The notes under the pieces: generated by a model
Told to the model about the DNA's origin: nothing
Seen by the model: the letters and a program-made list of their open reading frames with translations, nothing else
Databases searched by the model: none
Made by a program: the position numbers and the translations under genes
Shown: positions 34,230 to 43,538 of the stretch, in pieces
How the letters are laid out: every line of letters starts with the position of its first letter
Position numbering within the stretch: the first letter of the stretch is position 1
Assembly (NCBI RefSeq): GCF_001936475.1
Contig: NZ_MSPQ01000005.1
Location: forward strand, 310,001-374,000
Origin: Algoriphagus marinus
GTDB lineage: Bacteria > Bacteroidota > Bacteroidia > Cytophagales > Cyclobacteriaceae
DNA: 64,000 bases
Direction: 5' to 3'

Positions 34230-35331
34230 AGAAACTCCTACCACTCCCCTTTCGGAACAAAAACTGGAATTTGAAATCTACGATTCTTTGGTGGTGGATT
34301 ATTTGGGGAATTTGGTTTTGATGGATATCAGTCCTAATGGAAACAAGTTTCTCTTGATTGATCAAAACACGGATACTATTTTGGTATCAAACTCAGAAGG
34401 CACGATTTTATTTAAGTACAAAAAGGAAGGTGAGGGTCCTGATAATTATTCAGGGAGCCGATGGGGGAATGCTAGGTTTTTGAACGAAAGTGACTACTTA
34501 TTACCCACCTTTTCCGGCTTTTTCCATTTCGAACTAGACGGTACACTTCTGAAAAAGTATCAGCTTGATTTTACGCCTCATGCAGTATTGACTATTCCAA
34601 ACAATGATAACTTTATACTGAAGGACAAAAAAATTTACTCCAATCTATCGGGCAGAGGAGTGGATGAATTTGGAACTAGTGGCCTTGATTATCAAAAAAA
34701 GGCCTTTCAGATGGAAATTTTAGATTTAGAAACAGGAAAATTTGCTTCAGCAATCAGGTTCCCAAAGTCATCAAAGTATAGCAGTACAGAAAAATCATAT
34801 TCTGATTTGGAATTTTATCGAAGCCTTACAAGTACGGAAGATAGCTTGTTTTTATCCTTTAGGAATGAACCGAAGATATTTGGATATTCTTTTTCAAATC
34901 TAAATATCGAACCATCATCCAAACCCATTCCTTTTCCAAATTTTATCCAAAAAGAACCGACTGATAAAAATCCTAAGGAAGGTTTTTCTTTAAACGACCT
35001 ATTTCTTGGAACCATCAATCAAATGATTTCAATCAGTGACCAGGTTTTTCTAATTGACTATTTACAAGGACTCACAAAAGATGAATTTGACGATGTCCTT
35101 TCCCGTGCTGGAGGGGATACAAAAAAAATCTTTGAGTTGGCTGAAGAAATTAATAAAGGAGGATGGGTTCTTTTTGATGGTAAAACTATCAGTCTTCCAA
35201 TCCTCAAACCTGAACTACTTGGAAGTTTCAACAAATTTATCTCAAAAGAAGAAATATGGTTCTCGCTAAATTTTACGGAGTTCGAAAAGGATTACTCGGT
35301 GATGTACAAGACAAAATTAATCCAAAAATGA
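34162..35331 (+). CDS. Propeller lipoprotein 3
   Basis: A 389-residue lipoprotein (MKNQLLLLAALAATIFSC, lipobox FSC). The first 55 or so residues are nearly identical to copy 4, including KESETPTTPLSEQ and LEFEIYDSLVVDYLGNL. The central part diverges and some blade motifs recur (DSLFLSFRNEPKIFGYSFSNL here, DSLFVAFRNEPVVYGYHFSNL in copy 4). No enzyme motif is visible. The pattern suggests variation in the binding face with a fixed secretion end. It sits in the middle of the ATGA-coupled array. Confidence 0.8.
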   Translation: MKNQLLLLAALAATIFSCQSKESETPTTPLSEQKLEFEIYDSLVVDYLGNLVLMDISPNGNKFLLIDQNTDTILVSNSEGTILFKYKKEGEGPDNYSGSRWGNARFLNESDYLLPTFSGFFHFELDGTLLKKYQLDFTPHAVLTIPNNDNFILKDKKIYSNLSGRGVDEFGTSGLDYQKKAFQMEILDLETGKFASAIRFPKSSKYSSTEKSYSDLEFYRSLTSTEDSLFLSFRNEPKIFGYSFSNLNIEPSSKPIPFPNFIQKEPTDKNPKEGFSLNDLFLGTINQMISISDQVFLIDYLQGLTKDEFDDVLSRAGGDTKKIFELAEEINKGGWVLFDGKTISLPILKPELLGSFNKFISKEEIWFSLNFTEFEKDYSVMYKTKLIQK

Positions 35332-35395
35332 AAAACCAACTCTTACTATTAGCTGCACTTGCAGCTACAATATTTTCCTGCCAAAGCAAGGAATC
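35315..35395 (+). repeat. 81-base identical repeat, copy B
   Basis: Second copy of 34149-34229, at the junction of propeller lipoproteins 3 and 4. The 30-base core is at 35323-35352. Confidence 0.93.
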
Positions 35396-36497
35396 TGAAA
35401 CTCCTACCACTCCCCTTTCGGAGCAAAATCTGGAATTTGAAATCTATGATTCCTTAGTGGTGGATTATTTGGGAAATTTATATTTGGCTGATATCAGCGA
35501 GGATGGAAAGACTTTTTTATTGATTGACCAAAAGACCGACACCCTTTTTGTCACTGATTCCGCTGGGGCTATCCTTCATAAATACACTAAAAAAGGAGAT
35601 GGGCCAGGGTTCTATCAACAAGGAAGATCAGGATTACCAAGGTTTTTGAATAGTGAAGAGATAATAATTCCCGCTTTTCGAGGATTTTACCTTTACTCCC
35701 TCTCTGGGGAAGCGACGCGGACATTTCTTCCAGATTTTAACCCCAGCTCTTCTTTGATTATTCCGTATTCCAATAAGCTAATCAGCTATGGTGAAAAGAT
35801 TTATTATCCATGGGAAGGAAGAATAGCAGATGAGTTCGGCGTAGAGGGGAGAGAATTTCAAACTCAAGTCAGGAAAGTGGAAGTTCTTGATCTAAAAAGT
35901 GGTCAGTTTTCTCCTGAAATGCCTTTCCCAAGGGAGTCGAAATTTAGTTCGGGCGAAAAAAGTTATTTAAACATCAGTTATTCTACCGCTCTATCCCGGA
36001 AAGATGATTCCCTTTTCGTGGCTTTTAGAAATGAACCTGTTGTTTATGGCTACCATTTTTCAAATTTAGACAGTCCTGCATCGATCCGAAAGATTCCCTT
36101 TCAGGAATTCATTGAAAAAGAACCTAAAGACTTGGATAAATTTGGTCAATATGAGTCAAAGGATATTTATGGTGGGACAATTAATTCCTTTCACCGAACA
36201 GAAAACGACCGGTTTCTGGTCAACTACAGTCGAGGCTTAACCGAGGCGGAGTATCAGGACATATTTGATCTAATCAAAAAAGACCAAGATGCCGGTTATC
36301 AAAAAATGACAGATGTCAATACCAATGGCCTCGTTCTTTTTGACGGAAAGTCAGTCAGTCCAATCATTCAAAAACCTAAAGGACTGGGATTTGTCTACGA
36401 GTTCATTTCAGAGGAAGAAATCTGGTTTTCTCCAGATTATCAAGAAGTAGAAAAAGACTATGTAGTCATCTATAAGACCCGACTAGTATCCAAATAA
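35328..36497 (+). CDS. Propeller lipoprotein 4
   Basis: A 389-residue lipoprotein, the last of the array. The correct start is ATG 35328, which overlaps the stop of copy 3. An in-frame ATG at 35256 lies inside copy 3 and would place 24 residues before the signal peptide. Signal and lipobox match copy 3. The blade-like segments YLADISEDGKTFLLIDQKTDTL and LVLFDGKSVSPIIQKPKG repeat themes of copy 3 (LLIDQNTDTI, WVLFDGKTISLPILKPEL). The function is unknown. It is followed by a weak hairpin at 36525-36554. Confidence 0.8.
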   Translation: MKNQLLLLAALAATIFSCQSKESETPTTPLSEQNLEFEIYDSLVVDYLGNLYLADISEDGKTFLLIDQKTDTLFVTDSAGAILHKYTKKGDGPGFYQQGRSGLPRFLNSEEIIIPAFRGFYLYSLSGEATRTFLPDFNPSSSLIIPYSNKLISYGEKIYYPWEGRIADEFGVEGREFQTQVRKVEVLDLKSGQFSPEMPFPRESKFSSGEKSYLNISYSTALSRKDDSLFVAFRNEPVVYGYHFSNLDSPASIRKIPFQEFIEKEPKDLDKFGQYESKDIYGGTINSFHRTENDRFLVNYSRGLTEAEYQDIFDLIKKDQDAGYQKMTDVNTNGLVLFDGKSVSPIIQKPKGLGFVYEFISEEEIWFSPDYQEVEKDYVVIYKTRLVSK

Positions 36498-36524
36498 CTC
36501 CTCTTATCTCAACTTATTCCCTTC

Positions 36525-36554
36525 TGCGGGCATTCTCCATCGAGTTTGCCCGCA
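36525..36554 (+). terminator. Possible terminator after the lipoprotein array
   Basis: TGCGGGCA (36525-36532) can pair with TGCCCGCA (36547-36554) across a 14-base loop. The following T run is poor (TTTGTTTATATT), so termination is uncertain. TATATTCG at 36561-36568 is a 7/8 match to a -7 element for the next gene. Confidence 0.4.
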
Positions 36555-36588
36555 TTTGTTTATATTCGTTTTTATCAAATCTTTCCTA

Positions 36589-39108
36589 ATGAAAAAAATC
36601 ACTACCCTCCAAGTCCTCTTCGCTTCAGGATTGATGGCCCTGACTACTGCAGCGAATCTTCAAGCTCAGGACATCAAGCCAACTTCAGAAAAGGCACTAA
36701 TCGAATCGATGGAGAAGCATGCAAAATTGCTTTCTTCCACTCCCCTAAAAGACTTCAAAGCCAGAAATGTAGGTCCAACTAATATGTCTGGACGAATCGT
36801 AGACATCGAAGTCGCTCAAAATCAAAATACCTTTTATGTGGCGGCAGCCTCTGGTGGAGTCTGGAAAACTGAAGACAACGGGCAATCCTTCACCCCAATC
36901 TTTGATCATCAAGGAGCCTTGGGCATTGGCGATATGGCACTTTCGCCTTCCAATAATAACATCATTTGGGTTGGAACTGGAGAGGATAATTCCAGTAGAT
37001 CAACCTACGCCGGTGCAGGAATCTACAAATCCACAGACGCAGGCAAAACCTGGACGATGATGGGCTTGCCACATTCGCAGCATATTGGTTCGATTCAGAT
37101 TCACCCAACTAATCCGGATGTAGTATGGGTTGGTTCCATGGGAGGCCTTTACTCCAAAAACAAAGAGCGCGGTCTCTATAAAACCACCGATGGAGGCAAG
37201 ACTTGGAAAAAGACACTTTACATCGATGACAATACCGGTATCATTGATATCAAAATCCATTCAAGTAATCCAGATATTCTTTTGGCTGCAAGCTGGGAAC
37301 GATTCCGTCAGGCTCATGATTTCATCGGCAATGGAAAAGGATCATCCATCTGGAGATCAGAGGATGGTGGAAATACCTGGAAAAAAGCAGTGGATGGATT
37401 CCCTCAGGACGAATTTGTAGGGAGAATCGGCTTTGACTTTAGCCAAAGCAATCCAGAGGTGGTATATGCCTTACTTGATAACCAAGCCAAATCTGACAAA
37501 GCTCCTGAAGCGCCAAGACAGCGTGGGGCAAAGCCTGATGAGAATGCTTTGAAATTTGAAGACTTCAAGAATATGAGTACTGAAGAAGCGCTTGGACTTG
37601 AAGATAAAAGACTGGATACTTTTCTAAGATCAAACAGATTTGCCACGATTTACACTGCAGCAGAAGTAAAGCGTCTCTTAAAAACAGGGAAAATAAATAC
37701 TACCCAGATTGCTAATTACAATGGCGAAGCTGTTGACGCAAATGCGGCTATGTTTGATGGTGCGGTAATTGGCGCAGAAATCTACAGATCTGAGAATGCA
37801 GGCAAATCCTGGAAAAAGGTTTCCGAGTCGGATATCAGCCGACTGTACAATTCCTATGGATATTACTTTGGAGAAATCCGCGTGAATACCGAAAATGAAG
37901 ATGAAATCTTTGTTTTGGGAGTGCCGCTTTTGGTTTCTAGAGATGGAGGAAAAAACTTCAGCAGAACCGACTCCGTTGGCAGGCCTCACTCTGATCACCA
38001 ATCTATGTGGATCAATCCAACAGACAGCAAGCATATTTTATTGGGGAATGATGGTGGACTTTACCGAAGCTACGGCGGAGGTGCGATTTGGGATCACTTG
38101 AATACTCAGATGCCTATTTCACAGTTTTACTCCATCATGACGGATGATGCCAAGCCTTACAATATCTATGGCGGAATGCAGGATAACGGTGTTTGGTTTG
38201 GTAAGTCGACCAATGATCCATCAGACCCTTGGGAGTCGCTGATGGGAGGAGATGGAATGGTAGTAGCAGTCGATACCCGCGATAATAACATTGTCTACAC
38301 AGGATCCCAGTTTGGTATGTACTTCCGTATCGATAAGACCACAGGTCAGCGAAAGTTTATCACCCCGGGCCATGAAATCGGCACCGCTCCTAATCGATAC
38401 AATTGGAGAACACCAGCTGAACTCAGCTACCATAATCAGGATATCGTGTACATGGCTTCGCAATATGTTTACCAAAGTTTGGATCAAGGAAATACTTGGA
38501 AGCGAATCTCTCCTGACTTGACAAAAAATCAAAAAAGTGGAAATGTCCCTTATGCGACTTTGTCGGTAGTCGAAGAATCTCCATTGGAATTTGGGACGAT
38601 CTACGCAGGTTCGGATGACGGAAATGTTTGGATCACTCGAAACAATGGTGGTAACTGGATCAGCTTGAATGCTGGACTTCCGCAAGATCGCTGGGTGAGC
38701 AGCATTGCGCCATCAAGTCATCAGGAAGGATTGGTTTATGTGACGCTCAATGGCTATCGTAGTGATGAGTTTGCCACCTACGTGTATAAAAGCACAGACT
38801 ATGGAAAGACTTGGACAGCCATCAAAGGAAATCTCCCCGATGAGTCCACCAACATTATCGTAGAGGATAAAGTAAATGAAGCGATCCTATACCTAGGAAC
38901 AGACCACGGACTTTATGTGACAATGGATGGAGGAAATAATTGGAATCTTTTCCAAGGCGCCATTCCAAACGTAGCCATTTATGACATGACGATCCAAAGC
39001 CGGGAAAATGACTTAGTCATTAGCACACATGGTAGAAGTGTTTACGTGGTAGATCTGGATCCTATTCACAAACTGGCCAAGCCAACTCAAGTGGTAATGG
39101 AAAAATAA
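36589..39108 (+). CDS. Large exported ASP-box (BNR/VPS10-type) propeller protein
   Basis: An 839-residue protein with a signal peptide (start ATG 36589, MKKITTLQVLFASGLMA, cleavage near LQAQ). At least nine ASP-box-like turns are visible, such as KSTDAGKTW, KTTDGGKTW, RSEDGGNTW, RSENAGKSW, VSRDGGKNF, QSLDQGNTW, ITRNNGGNW, KSTDYGKTW and VTMDGGNNW, consistent with tandem seven-bladed propellers. It resembles proteins labelled sortilin-domain or glycosyl hydrolase in Bacteroidota. I see no established catalytic residues, so hydrolase activity is not supported. An in-frame ATG at 36556 is rejected because it would precede the signal peptide by 11 residues. Confidence 0.88.
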   Translation: MKKITTLQVLFASGLMALTTAANLQAQDIKPTSEKALIESMEKHAKLLSSTPLKDFKARNVGPTNMSGRIVDIEVAQNQNTFYVAAASGGVWKTEDNGQSFTPIFDHQGALGIGDMALSPSNNNIIWVGTGEDNSSRSTYAGAGIYKSTDAGKTWTMMGLPHSQHIGSIQIHPTNPDVVWVGSMGGLYSKNKERGLYKTTDGGKTWKKTLYIDDNTGIIDIKIHSSNPDILLAASWERFRQAHDFIGNGKGSSIWRSEDGGNTWKKAVDGFPQDEFVGRIGFDFSQSNPEVVYALLDNQAKSDKAPEAPRQRGAKPDENALKFEDFKNMSTEEALGLEDKRLDTFLRSNRFATIYTAAEVKRLLKTGKINTTQIANYNGEAVDANAAMFDGAVIGAEIYRSENAGKSWKKVSESDISRLYNSYGYYFGEIRVNTENEDEIFVLGVPLLVSRDGGKNFSRTDSVGRPHSDHQSMWINPTDSKHILLGNDGGLYRSYGGGAIWDHLNTQMPISQFYSIMTDDAKPYNIYGGMQDNGVWFGKSTNDPSDPWESLMGGDGMVVAVDTRDNNIVYTGSQFGMYFRIDKTTGQRKFITPGHEIGTAPNRYNWRTPAELSYHNQDIVYMASQYVYQSLDQGNTWKRISPDLTKNQKSGNVPYATLSVVEESPLEFGTIYAGSDDGNVWITRNNGGNWISLNAGLPQDRWVSSIAPSSHQEGLVYVTLNGYRSDEFATYVYKSTDYGKTWTAIKGNLPDESTNIIVEDKVNEAILYLGTDHGLYVTMDGGNNWNLFQGAIPNVAIYDMTIQSRENDLVISTHGRSVYVVDLDPIHKLAKPTQVVMEK

Positions 39109-39121
39109 ATAGTCCATACAT

Positions 39122-39163
39122 AAAAATGCCCGTTTGGAATCAACCGAACGGGCATTTTTTTTT
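39122..39163. terminator. Bidirectional Rho-independent terminator
   Basis: The stem ATGCCCGTTTGG (39126-39137) pairs with CCGAACGGGCAT (39144-39155) with one G-T pair. It is flanked by A5 and T9, giving U runs on both strands. It serves the ASP-box gene and the convergent beta-barrel gene. Confidence 0.9.
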
Positions 39164-39178
39164 GGTTTAAAATAGAGC

Positions 39179-39781
39179 TTAAAAAAGCTTGAATCCTACG
39201 GAAAGAATAAATTGATTGATTCGCTGATCTGTTTCAAGACCTCCAATATTCCCTGTCAAGGATGAGAGTGAACTTTCATATTTAGCATCGATTAGTAAGT
39301 TTCCAATATCTAGTCCTAGCCCTGCCTGATACCCTAAAGTGGCTGAATTAAAATCTGCATTTTGAACGGTATTTGTGGCATCCTTCAAGTCTGAATTGAT
39401 ATCAATACTTGCAATTGGCCCTGCTTGTATCCTAAAAAACTTGAATAATTTGACCCCAAGCATTAAAGGAATGTCTAATCGGTTAAAATTCTCGGAAAAG
39501 GAATTTGAGCCTGAGCTTCCACCTGGCTGAGGACTATTTATTTGGAATGTTCCGCTCGTCTTTGTGTACAAAAGCTCTGGTTGCATATAGAACCCTCCAA
39601 AAGCAAGTCTTCCAAACAACCCAACATGATACCCTGTTTCAGCATCCCCTGGGATAAAATTATTTTTCTCGAAATCTACTTTGGTAGATGAAAGCCCAAA
39701 CTTAGGGCCTAAAGAAAATTCTTGAGCATATGCCGAAAGGCCCAGACCCAAGAAAGCAAAGAGTAGGATAAATTTTTTCAT
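39179..39781 (-). CDS. Outer-membrane beta-barrel protein (PorT-like)
   Basis: A 200-residue protein with a signal peptide (MKKFILLFAFLGLGLSAYAQ). The mature part begins FSLGPKFGLSSTKVDF, the typical opening strand of the outer-membrane beta-barrel/PorT family, and it ends in FILSVGFKLF with a terminal Phe. Strand pattern and length suggest an eight-stranded barrel. The function is unknown. It is transcribed alone between the bidirectional terminator and the response-regulator gene; the 76-base gap before it holds no clear promoter. Confidence 0.82.
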   Translation of the reverse strand: MKKFILLFAFLGLGLSAYAQEFSLGPKFGLSSTKVDFEKNNFIPGDAETGYHVGLFGRLAFGGFYMQPELLYTKTSGTFQINSPQPGGSSGSNSFSENFNRLDIPLMLGVKLFKFFRIQAGPIASIDINSDLKDATNTVQNADFNSATLGYQAGLGLDIGNLLIDAKYESSLSSLTGNIGGLETDQRINQFILSVGFKLF

Positions 39782-39857
39782 GAAAGTGATTTTTGATTCA
39801 GGTTACAAAACGTAAAAGTTTTGAAAAAATTAACAATTCACTTGCCAAAACTAGATT

Positions 39858-40229
39858 TTAATTCAAATCTTTTGTTGCCTTATCTTTTGCAAGCAAGTAT
39901 AAGTCCCAAAAATTATGGGGTTTAGGGATTAAAGTATCGAATTTATTCGGTGAGTTTTTTCGAAAATATTCAACATCCCCAGCAGTGAAACCAATCACCG
40001 GGATACTTTTGAAAAGCAAATTATTCTTCAATTGAGTCAAAAATTCTATACCATCCATTTCAGGCATCATGATATCTGTAAGGATCACATGGAAATTGGG
40101 ATCCTCTCTTAGAAAACCAAGTGCTTCCAATCCATTGTGAGCCAGAACCACATCATCTTGAGATTTTTCAAAAATCTTTTTAAGAATCAAGAGATGAATA
40201 TTATCATCATCTACTACAAGTACACGCAT
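39858..40229 (-). CDS. Single-domain response regulator (CheY-like receiver)
   Basis: A 123-residue receiver domain without an output domain. The acidic pair is D7/D8 in VVDDDN, the phosphoacceptor D52 in LTDIMMPEMDG, the switch Thr T82 in GFTAGD and K103 in IPKP. All catalytic positions are intact, so it should be phosphorylated by a histidine kinase. No kinase gene is adjacent. It may act in a phosphorelay or by protein contact. It is flanked by short gaps and appears to be a single-gene unit after the terminator at 40312-40336. Confidence 0.93.
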   Translation of the reverse strand: MRVLVVDDDNIHLLILKKIFEKSQDDVVLAHNGLEALGFLREDPNFHVILTDIMMPEMDGIEFLTQLKNNLLFKSIPVIGFTAGDVEYFRKNSPNKFDTLIPKPHNFWDLYLLAKDKATKDLN

Positions 40230-40311
40230 TGAATTTAGTTATATGACAAACAAATGCATTTCAAATACAACAAAAGGTGCGACATATCAAAATGATGAGG
40301 CCCTAATCCAT

Positions 40312-40336
40312 AAAAAAAGGGGCAAAAGCCCCTTTT
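40312..40336 (-). terminator. Rho-independent terminator of the long holB-rimK-hemC unit
   Basis: A stem AAAAGGGGC (40315-40323) and GCCCCTTTT (40328-40336) with loop AAAA. On the minus strand it is followed by seven T. Confidence 0.88.
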
Positions 40337-40356
40337 AAATTATTTTAAGACTAGAA

Positions 40357-41742
40357 TTAAGCCGCTTGAGGCGCTCCGAAAATACCGACCATATTCAAAA
40401 TCAAAAGGATGATCACGATTGGACATACATACTTGATAAAGAAAATCCAAGCTCCCCGGAACGGTCCTTTAAATGATGGCGCACCAGAAGCTAGTTCATC
40501 CGCATAATCTGAGATTTTAGATGCCCATCCTGTATAAAGTGCCAGCATTAGACAGATGACAATCACTGCAAATGTCCCGAAAATAAAGTCCATGATTCCG
40601 AAGAATCCTGTTAAAGGGTTCCCCAGGAAATTAAAGCTTAAATCCGCAAAGAAATTCCCCTCTATTGCAGAAAGAGCTGAAGGAACGGAAAGAAGCATCG
40701 CTCCAATTCCTACAATCCAAGTCGCTTTTTTTCTACCCCATTTTCGATCATCGATTAGATATGCTACTGGAACCTCCAACATAGAAATAGTAGAAGTCAA
40801 TGCTGCCACCATCAATAAAGTAAAGAATAAAGCTCCAATGATATGCCCGCCTGGCATTTCAGCAAAAACCTTTGGAAGCACATCAAAAACCAAAGCTGGA
40901 CCTGCTGCAGGATCTTTACCCGGCAACAAAGCAAATAATGCCGGAAACACCATTAGTCCTCCCAAAAGAGCTACTGAAGTATCCATCCCAGCTATCCAGC
41001 CAGACGACTGAATGATATTTGCTTTTTTAGGCAAATAGGAACCAAATGTGATCATCAATCCCCATCCCACTGACATTGAAAAGAATGCTTGCCCTAAAGC
41101 TTGTAGAATAACAGTTGGATTGATTTTGGCGAAATCAGGCTTCAAGTAATAATCAATCCCTGCCTGAGCTCCTTCTAAAGTAACAGATCTACCAGCAATG
41201 AATATGATGATGATAAAAAGAACTGGCATTAAAAATTTTGAAGCTTTCTCAATTCCTCCTGACACTCCGCCCAATACGATCGAGATTGTCATTAGAATAA
41301 ATAGAAATGTCAATGGAATCACATACAATGGAGTCTCAATAAAGACCTCAAAATCAACCGGTACATTGATGATTTCGGTGATTATATATCCCACTGTCCA
41401 TCCTGCAATCACAGAATAATAGCTAAAAACAAAAAAACAGACTAATACACAAAGTACGCCTGTCAATTGCCAAAACTTATTTCCTCCTGTATCACGAATC
41501 GCTCCAATCGGATTCTTGCCGGATTTTCTTCCCAATGCGATTTCATTGAATAAAAGCGGAAGTGCGATCAGTAAAACGCAGAGAATGTATACAAACACAA
41601 AAGCTCCTCCTCCGTTTTCTCCCACTAGGTAAGGGAATCTCCAGATGTTACCAAGTCCTACAGCTGATCCAGCCGCAGCCATGATAAAACCAAGACTTGA
41701 TCCAAATTGACCTCTTTCTTCGGATTCTATAGGTACTGCCAT
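40357..41742 (-). CDS. Sodium:neurotransmitter symporter (NSS/SNF) family transporter
   Basis: A 461-residue membrane protein with about 11-12 spans in the LeuT fold. The hallmark first segment GFIMAAAGSAVGLGNIWRFP (about 16-35) has the unwound helix-1 sodium site, followed by VGENGGGAFVFVY. Bacterial NSS proteins import amino acids or amines with Na+. The substrate cannot be told. It lies 43 bases after the RmlD-like gene and ends at a good terminator, so it is the last gene of the long unit starting at 48219. Confidence 0.95.
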   Translation of the reverse strand: MAVPIESEERGQFGSSLGFIMAAAGSAVGLGNIWRFPYLVGENGGGAFVFVYILCVLLIALPLLFNEIALGRKSGKNPIGAIRDTGGNKFWQLTGVLCVLVCFFVFSYYSVIAGWTVGYIITEIINVPVDFEVFIETPLYVIPLTFLFILMTISIVLGGVSGGIEKASKFLMPVLFIIIIFIAGRSVTLEGAQAGIDYYLKPDFAKINPTVILQALGQAFFSMSVGWGLMITFGSYLPKKANIIQSSGWIAGMDTSVALLGGLMVFPALFALLPGKDPAAGPALVFDVLPKVFAEMPGGHIIGALFFTLLMVAALTSTISMLEVPVAYLIDDRKWGRKKATWIVGIGAMLLSVPSALSAIEGNFFADLSFNFLGNPLTGFFGIMDFIFGTFAVIVICLMLALYTGWASKISDYADELASGAPSFKGPFRGAWIFFIKYVCPIVIILLILNMVGIFGAPQAA

Positions 41743-41785
41743 AAATAGATAATGCTAAGTTAAATTAAAGGGTATAAACTACTTT

Positions 41786-42721
41786 TTAAGAGCGGGCTAA
41801 GATAATTTGTTTTGCCAAAATACCAATTGCCGTTTGGAAAGTTTTAGGCTCATAACCAAGCTCTTTTCGTGCTTTTTCGATAATAAAACCTGTTTTCAGA
41901 GGCCTTTTTGCCGGTTGAGTAAATGTACTTGAATCTGAACGCTTGATTAACTCTTTGTTAAGTCCAAAGTAATCAGCAGTCATCATGGCCATTTCATATG
42001 GCGTCAAAAAATCCGATCCGGAAATATTGAAAATTCCTTCAGCTCCTTTCTCTGCGATCAGAATACAGCCTGCTGCCAGATCTTCAGCTAAAGTGGGAGT
42101 TCGAAATTGATCATCTACCACTTGGATCTGTTTTCCTGATTCCAAAGAGCTTTTCACCCAAAGGATAATATTTGTTCGACTCATGTCGTGCGCTATACCA
42201 AATACCAAAACTGTTCTTGCAATAGCCCATTTTGTTTGACTATTCATGACTATTTCTTCTCCCAGTAACTTTGTTTTACCGTAGTAATTAACTGGTGAAG
42301 CCTCCTCTTTTTCGTCCAAAGGCCCTTTTTCTCCTGAAAAAATAAAATCTGTAGAAAGAAAAATAAAATGAGCCTGAACAGACTCCGCAGCTTTAACCAA
42401 ATATTTGGTAGCATTAACATTCGCATCAAAACAAGCTTCTTGATTTTGCTCGCATTGATCTACATTTGTCATTGCTGCCCCATGGATGATAATATCAGGA
42501 TGAATAGCTTGAATTGTTTTTAAAATCTGCTCTTCTGAGGTAATCTCTAGATCAATATATTCAAATCCTTTTCCAGGCAGCCTACTTTCTCCTCTTCCGC
42601 TTCCAAATACCAAAAACTCACCTTTAGCAACCAATTGCTCTACAAGCTTTTGCCCTAAAAGACCATTTGCTCCTGTGATAAAAATCTTCCGTTTACTTTC
42701 CATCTGGGTAGTTGTAGCCAT
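41786..42721 (-). CDS. RmlD-like SDR reductase (dTDP-4-dehydrorhamnose reductase family)
   Basis: A 311-residue extended-type SDR. The NAD(P) motif TGANGLLGQK is at about 16-25, FLSTDFIFSGEKGP follows with the family STD(Y/F)(V/I)F motif, and the catalytic YYGKTKLLGEE gives Tyr-x3-Lys. It probably reduces a 4-keto nucleotide sugar or is a related NAD(P)H oxidoreductase. No rml neighbours are present, so rhamnose synthesis is not claimed. Its start overlaps the cyclophilin gene by 29 bases (19 if ATG 42711 or a close Met is used; ATG 42703 reads MESKRKIF). Confidence 0.88.
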   Translation of the reverse strand: MATTTQMESKRKIFITGANGLLGQKLVEQLVAKGEFLVFGSGRGESRLPGKGFEYIDLEITSEEQILKTIQAIHPDIIIHGAAMTNVDQCEQNQEACFDANVNATKYLVKAAESVQAHFIFLSTDFIFSGEKGPLDEKEEASPVNYYGKTKLLGEEIVMNSQTKWAIARTVLVFGIAHDMSRTNIILWVKSSLESGKQIQVVDDQFRTPTLAEDLAAGCILIAEKGAEGIFNISGSDFLTPYEMAMMTADYFGLNKELIKRSDSSTFTQPAKRPLKTGFIIEKARKELGYEPKTFQTAIGILAKQIILARS

Positions 42722-43538
42722 ATTCCTTTTCGATTTTCTTTCGAGTCATTTTCTCCACTGTGACATTCATATAAATAGGGTCGATAGGTACATCCCTAGA
42801 ACCTGTCTTTACTTTTGAAATCTCTTCTGCCACTTCCAATCCCGAAATAACTTCTCCAAAAACAGTGTATTCCTGATCAAGGTGTGGAGTTCCTCCGATA
42901 GTAGTATAAGCTTCAATTTGTTCCTTACTGAAGTTTTTTGTCAAATTAAGATTCAATGATTTTTCAATTTCTTCTCTTTTTGAGACCACTAGCATTGTCA
43001 GGCTGTCAAATTGCTCAGCAGCATATAGTCGACTGTATTCCTTCCGGAGCTCTTCCTGACTAGCTAGCTGTACATATTGCATGAAAGCTGGCTGAAGTTT
43101 CTCCATATCAGCCTTAAGCTCCTCTTCATTGTAGACTTTCCCGATTACTATGTAAAATTGAGATCCATTGGATCTACGTTCTGGATTGATTCCGTTTCCT
43201 TGTCTGGCAGCGGCGATCATTCCTTTCCGGTGGAAATGTTTAGCATTAATCTCCGCAGGAAGGGTTGGCCAATCAGCAGGTGCTAGTTTTTCTTTGGTGA
43301 AGACATCTCCACCCTGAACCATAAATGCGTTCATCACCCGATGAAACTGGGTAGAGTCAAATCTCCCCTCTTCAGCCAATTCAATAAAATTGGATTTATG
43401 AGCAGGAGTATCATCAAAAAGTACTGCCACGATTTCTCCTTTCTCTGTCTCAATTTTAATTAAATAATCTTTTTGCCCAGAGCAGGCAAAGGAATTCATC
43501 AAAAGGATCGCAAAAACTAAATTTCTCACAAAACTCAT
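42693..43538 (-). CDS. Cyclophilin-type peptidyl-prolyl isomerase, lipoprotein
   Basis: A 281-residue lipoprotein with a hydrophobic signal and FACSG lipobox (C19). The cyclophilin domain is IETEKGEIVAVLFDDTPAH, then FDSTQFHRVMNAFMVQGGD with the active-site Arg and Gln, GSQFYIVIG and YTVFGEVISGLEVAEEI. A helical insertion of about 80 residues splits the domain before the last strands. It should catalyse prolyl isomerisation on periplasmic or outer-membrane clients. It overlaps the hemC stop by 4 bases (ATGA), which shows coupling. Confidence 0.94.
   Translation of the reverse strand: MSFVRNLVFAILLMNSFACSGQKDYLIKIETEKGEIVAVLFDDTPAHKSNFIELAEEGRFDSTQFHRVMNAFMVQGGDVFTKEKLAPADWPTLPAEINAKHFHRKGMIAAARQGNGINPERRSNGSQFYIVIGKVYNEEELKADMEKLQPAFMQYVQLASQEELRKEYSRLYAAEQFDSLTMLVVSKREEIEKSLNLNLTKNFSKEQIEAYTTIGGTPHLDQEYTVFGEVISGLEVAEEISKVKTGSRDVPIDPIYMNVTVEKMTRKKIEKEYGYNYPDGK

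Noticed and set aside
38221..38685. 154-codon antisense ORF within the ASP-box gene
   Set aside because: Antisense to a clear repeat protein and no independent start signal.
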